From Candidatus Altimarinota bacterium (GTDB taxonomy: Bacteria > Patescibacteriota > Gracilibacteria > BD1-5 > UBA6164): a DNA stretch of 26,444 bases. Both the position numbers and the translations under genes were made by a program. The stretch spans positions 1 through 26,444 of the forward strand of contig JAMOTX010000078.1 of the NCBI GenBank assembly GCA_027062145.1, written 5' to 3'. Below are positions 25,370-26,444 of the stretch, in pieces; position 1 is the stretch's first letter; each line of letters opens with the position of its first letter. Below the pieces are notes generated by a model. That model was not told the DNA's origin, did not search any database, and saw only the letters and a list, made by a program, of their open reading frames with translations.

Positions 25370-26444
25370 TTATAATTTTTTTTCTAACCAAAATGTATCT
25401 TGTCTGACTAATTTATCAATATCATTCTTATTTAATAAAACTTGTTTTAACGCTTCCTCTATATAAATAGTATTCTGACTACCTTTAAATAATATTATAT
25501 ACTTATCATTTGATTTTTCTAGTATATTTTTTAAATATAGTCACGCTTCTTTTGAATTTATAAATTTTTGAACATCATTTCAAAAATATTTTTTTGTTTC
25601 AATTCAAACACTAATAATTTTTCATTTATCTTTCATAAAATTATATAATTCTAAATGTTTATTTTTTGAATAATTTCATAATTCTCTCATATCTCAAATA
25701 ACATAAATCACCTTATAATTATTAAGTAATTCTTTTTTGATTGATAAAGTATTATTAATCATTTTTTTTATACTTTCTGGTCATGCGTTATAAGTTGAAT
25801 CAATTAATATAGAATTATTTATTCATTTTAAAATAGTAAATCTTCATCATTGATTATTTAAATTTAATTCTATATTATGAGGATAATCTATATTCAAATA
25901 ATCTAATATTTTAAATCACAAATCTATATAGATAAAATTTTCATCTCATAATATATTTGTTTTTATTTTCTTATTTCAAATAATTATTTCAGATTTTATA
26001 TTATCATTATATAAAATATATTTATAACCTAAAACTGTTTTTCAATAATTTTCATTCTCTATTTTTATAAAAATATTTTTTTGAAAATCATCATTATAAT
26101 TTAAAAAAACTTTTTTCTTTGCACTATAAATCAACTTAAGTTTTTCACTAAAAATTCAATTAATATTTTCAAAATTTTCTATATGAATAGTATCTAATTT
26201 CGTAAAAATAGATATATCTGGCTTAGCAATAGTTAATAAAAAATCCATATCTCAAGGATGATCAACTCAATATTCTAATAATAAAATATCATATTGTTTT
26301 CCTAGAAAGAGTGACTTATATATAATTTTTCAAATAAGTTTTATCAATGACTTTATTCATGGATTATATTTTTCAATTTTAAATATAGAAAATATTAATC
26401 ATAATTCAGAATTAAAATTTTTAGGTGAAGTGTAAATTATTTTT
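25370..26444 (-). CDS. murF: UDP-N-acetylmuramoyl-tripeptide--D-alanyl-D-alanine ligase MurF, 5' end outside window
   Basis: MurF adds the D-Ala-D-Ala dipeptide to the UDP-MurNAc-tripeptide, the last cytoplasmic step of peptidoglycan precursor synthesis. The visible 357 codons include SPKNFNSELGL (the residues after the ATP-binding loop), the metal/substrate stretch LLEYGVDHPGDMDFLLTIAK, TKLDTIHIENF, then GGRFTILKG, IDSTYNAGPES and VIGDMRELGNYSKNKHLEL, the C-terminal ligase domain signature, with TGA for most glycines. The N-terminal UDP-binding domain and P-loop are beyond the window. At least 100 residues are missing. It leads a transcript with the small unknown and yaaA. Given the operon, wall synthesis is active in this cell, unlike some relatives. 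Secure call. Confidence 0.92.

Noticed and set aside
2212..26444. UGA as tryptophan (code 4, Mycoplasma-like)
   Set aside because: TGA stands at invariant glycines of GTPase, Nudix, SDR and prepilin peptidase motifs, and family tryptophans are TGG.
1..26444. Insertion sequence or transposase at the edges of the standard-code islands
   Set aside because: I found no transposase-like protein and no terminal inverted repeats or target duplications flanking 760-2130 or 8366-10220.
1..26444. tRNA or rRNA genes
   Set aside because: I saw no cloverleaf with a TTC-A/GA-type arm and no conserved rRNA segment on either strand; a scan by a tRNA finder would settle it.

Overview
The window is very AT-rich DNA from a bacterium that reads UGA as glycine (translation table 25), so Absconditabacteria (SR1) or Gracilibacteria are the likely sources. 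The recoding is read directly. In EngB the G1 loop [10 protein letters not shown], in the prepilin peptidase the GGGDLR motif, in a small ATPase the Walker A loop GNSGSGKSS, and in RlmE, MurF and YaaA several family glycines are all encoded by TGA, while family tryptophans are TGG. Under the standard code nearly every gene is shattered, so I re-read both strands with UGA = Gly and checked that each interval is a multiple of three.

Layout. 1-718: 5' part of an AI-2E-family transporter (-). 719-2130: an island with a standard-code dapD (+). 2212-2799: engB (-). 2875-4478: an EF-hand-bearing membrane protein and a small protein (+). 4480-4956: a CPAC-motif membrane protein (-). 5036-8221: a 1061-residue protein with a peptidoglycan-binding-like domain and a recent 48-bp duplication (-). 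About 8366-10220: a second standard-code island with a secreted coiled-coil protein and a lipoprotein (-). 10401-12015: prepilin peptidase and a conserved hypothetical (+). 12043-12979: an MBL-like remnant and a Nudix hydrolase (-). 13124-14485: a sortase and a small membrane protein (+). 14511-18401: an overlapping operon (-) coding for an alpha/beta-hydrolase fused to an M15-type carboxypeptidase, a two-helix membrane protein, a P-loop ATPase and RlmE. 18449-19416: small secreted or anchored proteins, one split by an in-frame TAA and ending in KAAAD repeats (-). 19479-21929: a tightly packed operon (-) of nucleoside phosphorylase-like protein, spore-photoproduct-lyase-like radical SAM enzyme and short-chain dehydrogenase. 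22027-23072: two unknowns (-). 23103-25020: a peroxide/iron stress neighbourhood with a Fur-like regulator (-), two Fur-type palindromes, a 1-Cys peroxiredoxin (+) and YaaA (-). 25025-26444: a small unknown and the C-terminal part of MurF (-).

How it fits together. Much of the native content concerns the cell surface: sortase, prepilin peptidase, wall carboxypeptidase, MurF and a PG-binding-like protein, in keeping with a host-attached cell. A redox-stress module is controlled by its own Fur-like protein. Native genes start without clear Shine-Dalgarno sites, after A-rich leaders with extended -10 promoters, and end in hairpins often shared by converging genes. The two islands differ in all respects: GGN-only glycine, strong Shine-Dalgarno sites, and proteobacterial-type products that look Campylobacterota-like. 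They are either transfers from a partner bacterium or an assembly chimera, and the sequence alone cannot decide. No rRNA, tRNA, CRISPR array or transposase was seen.
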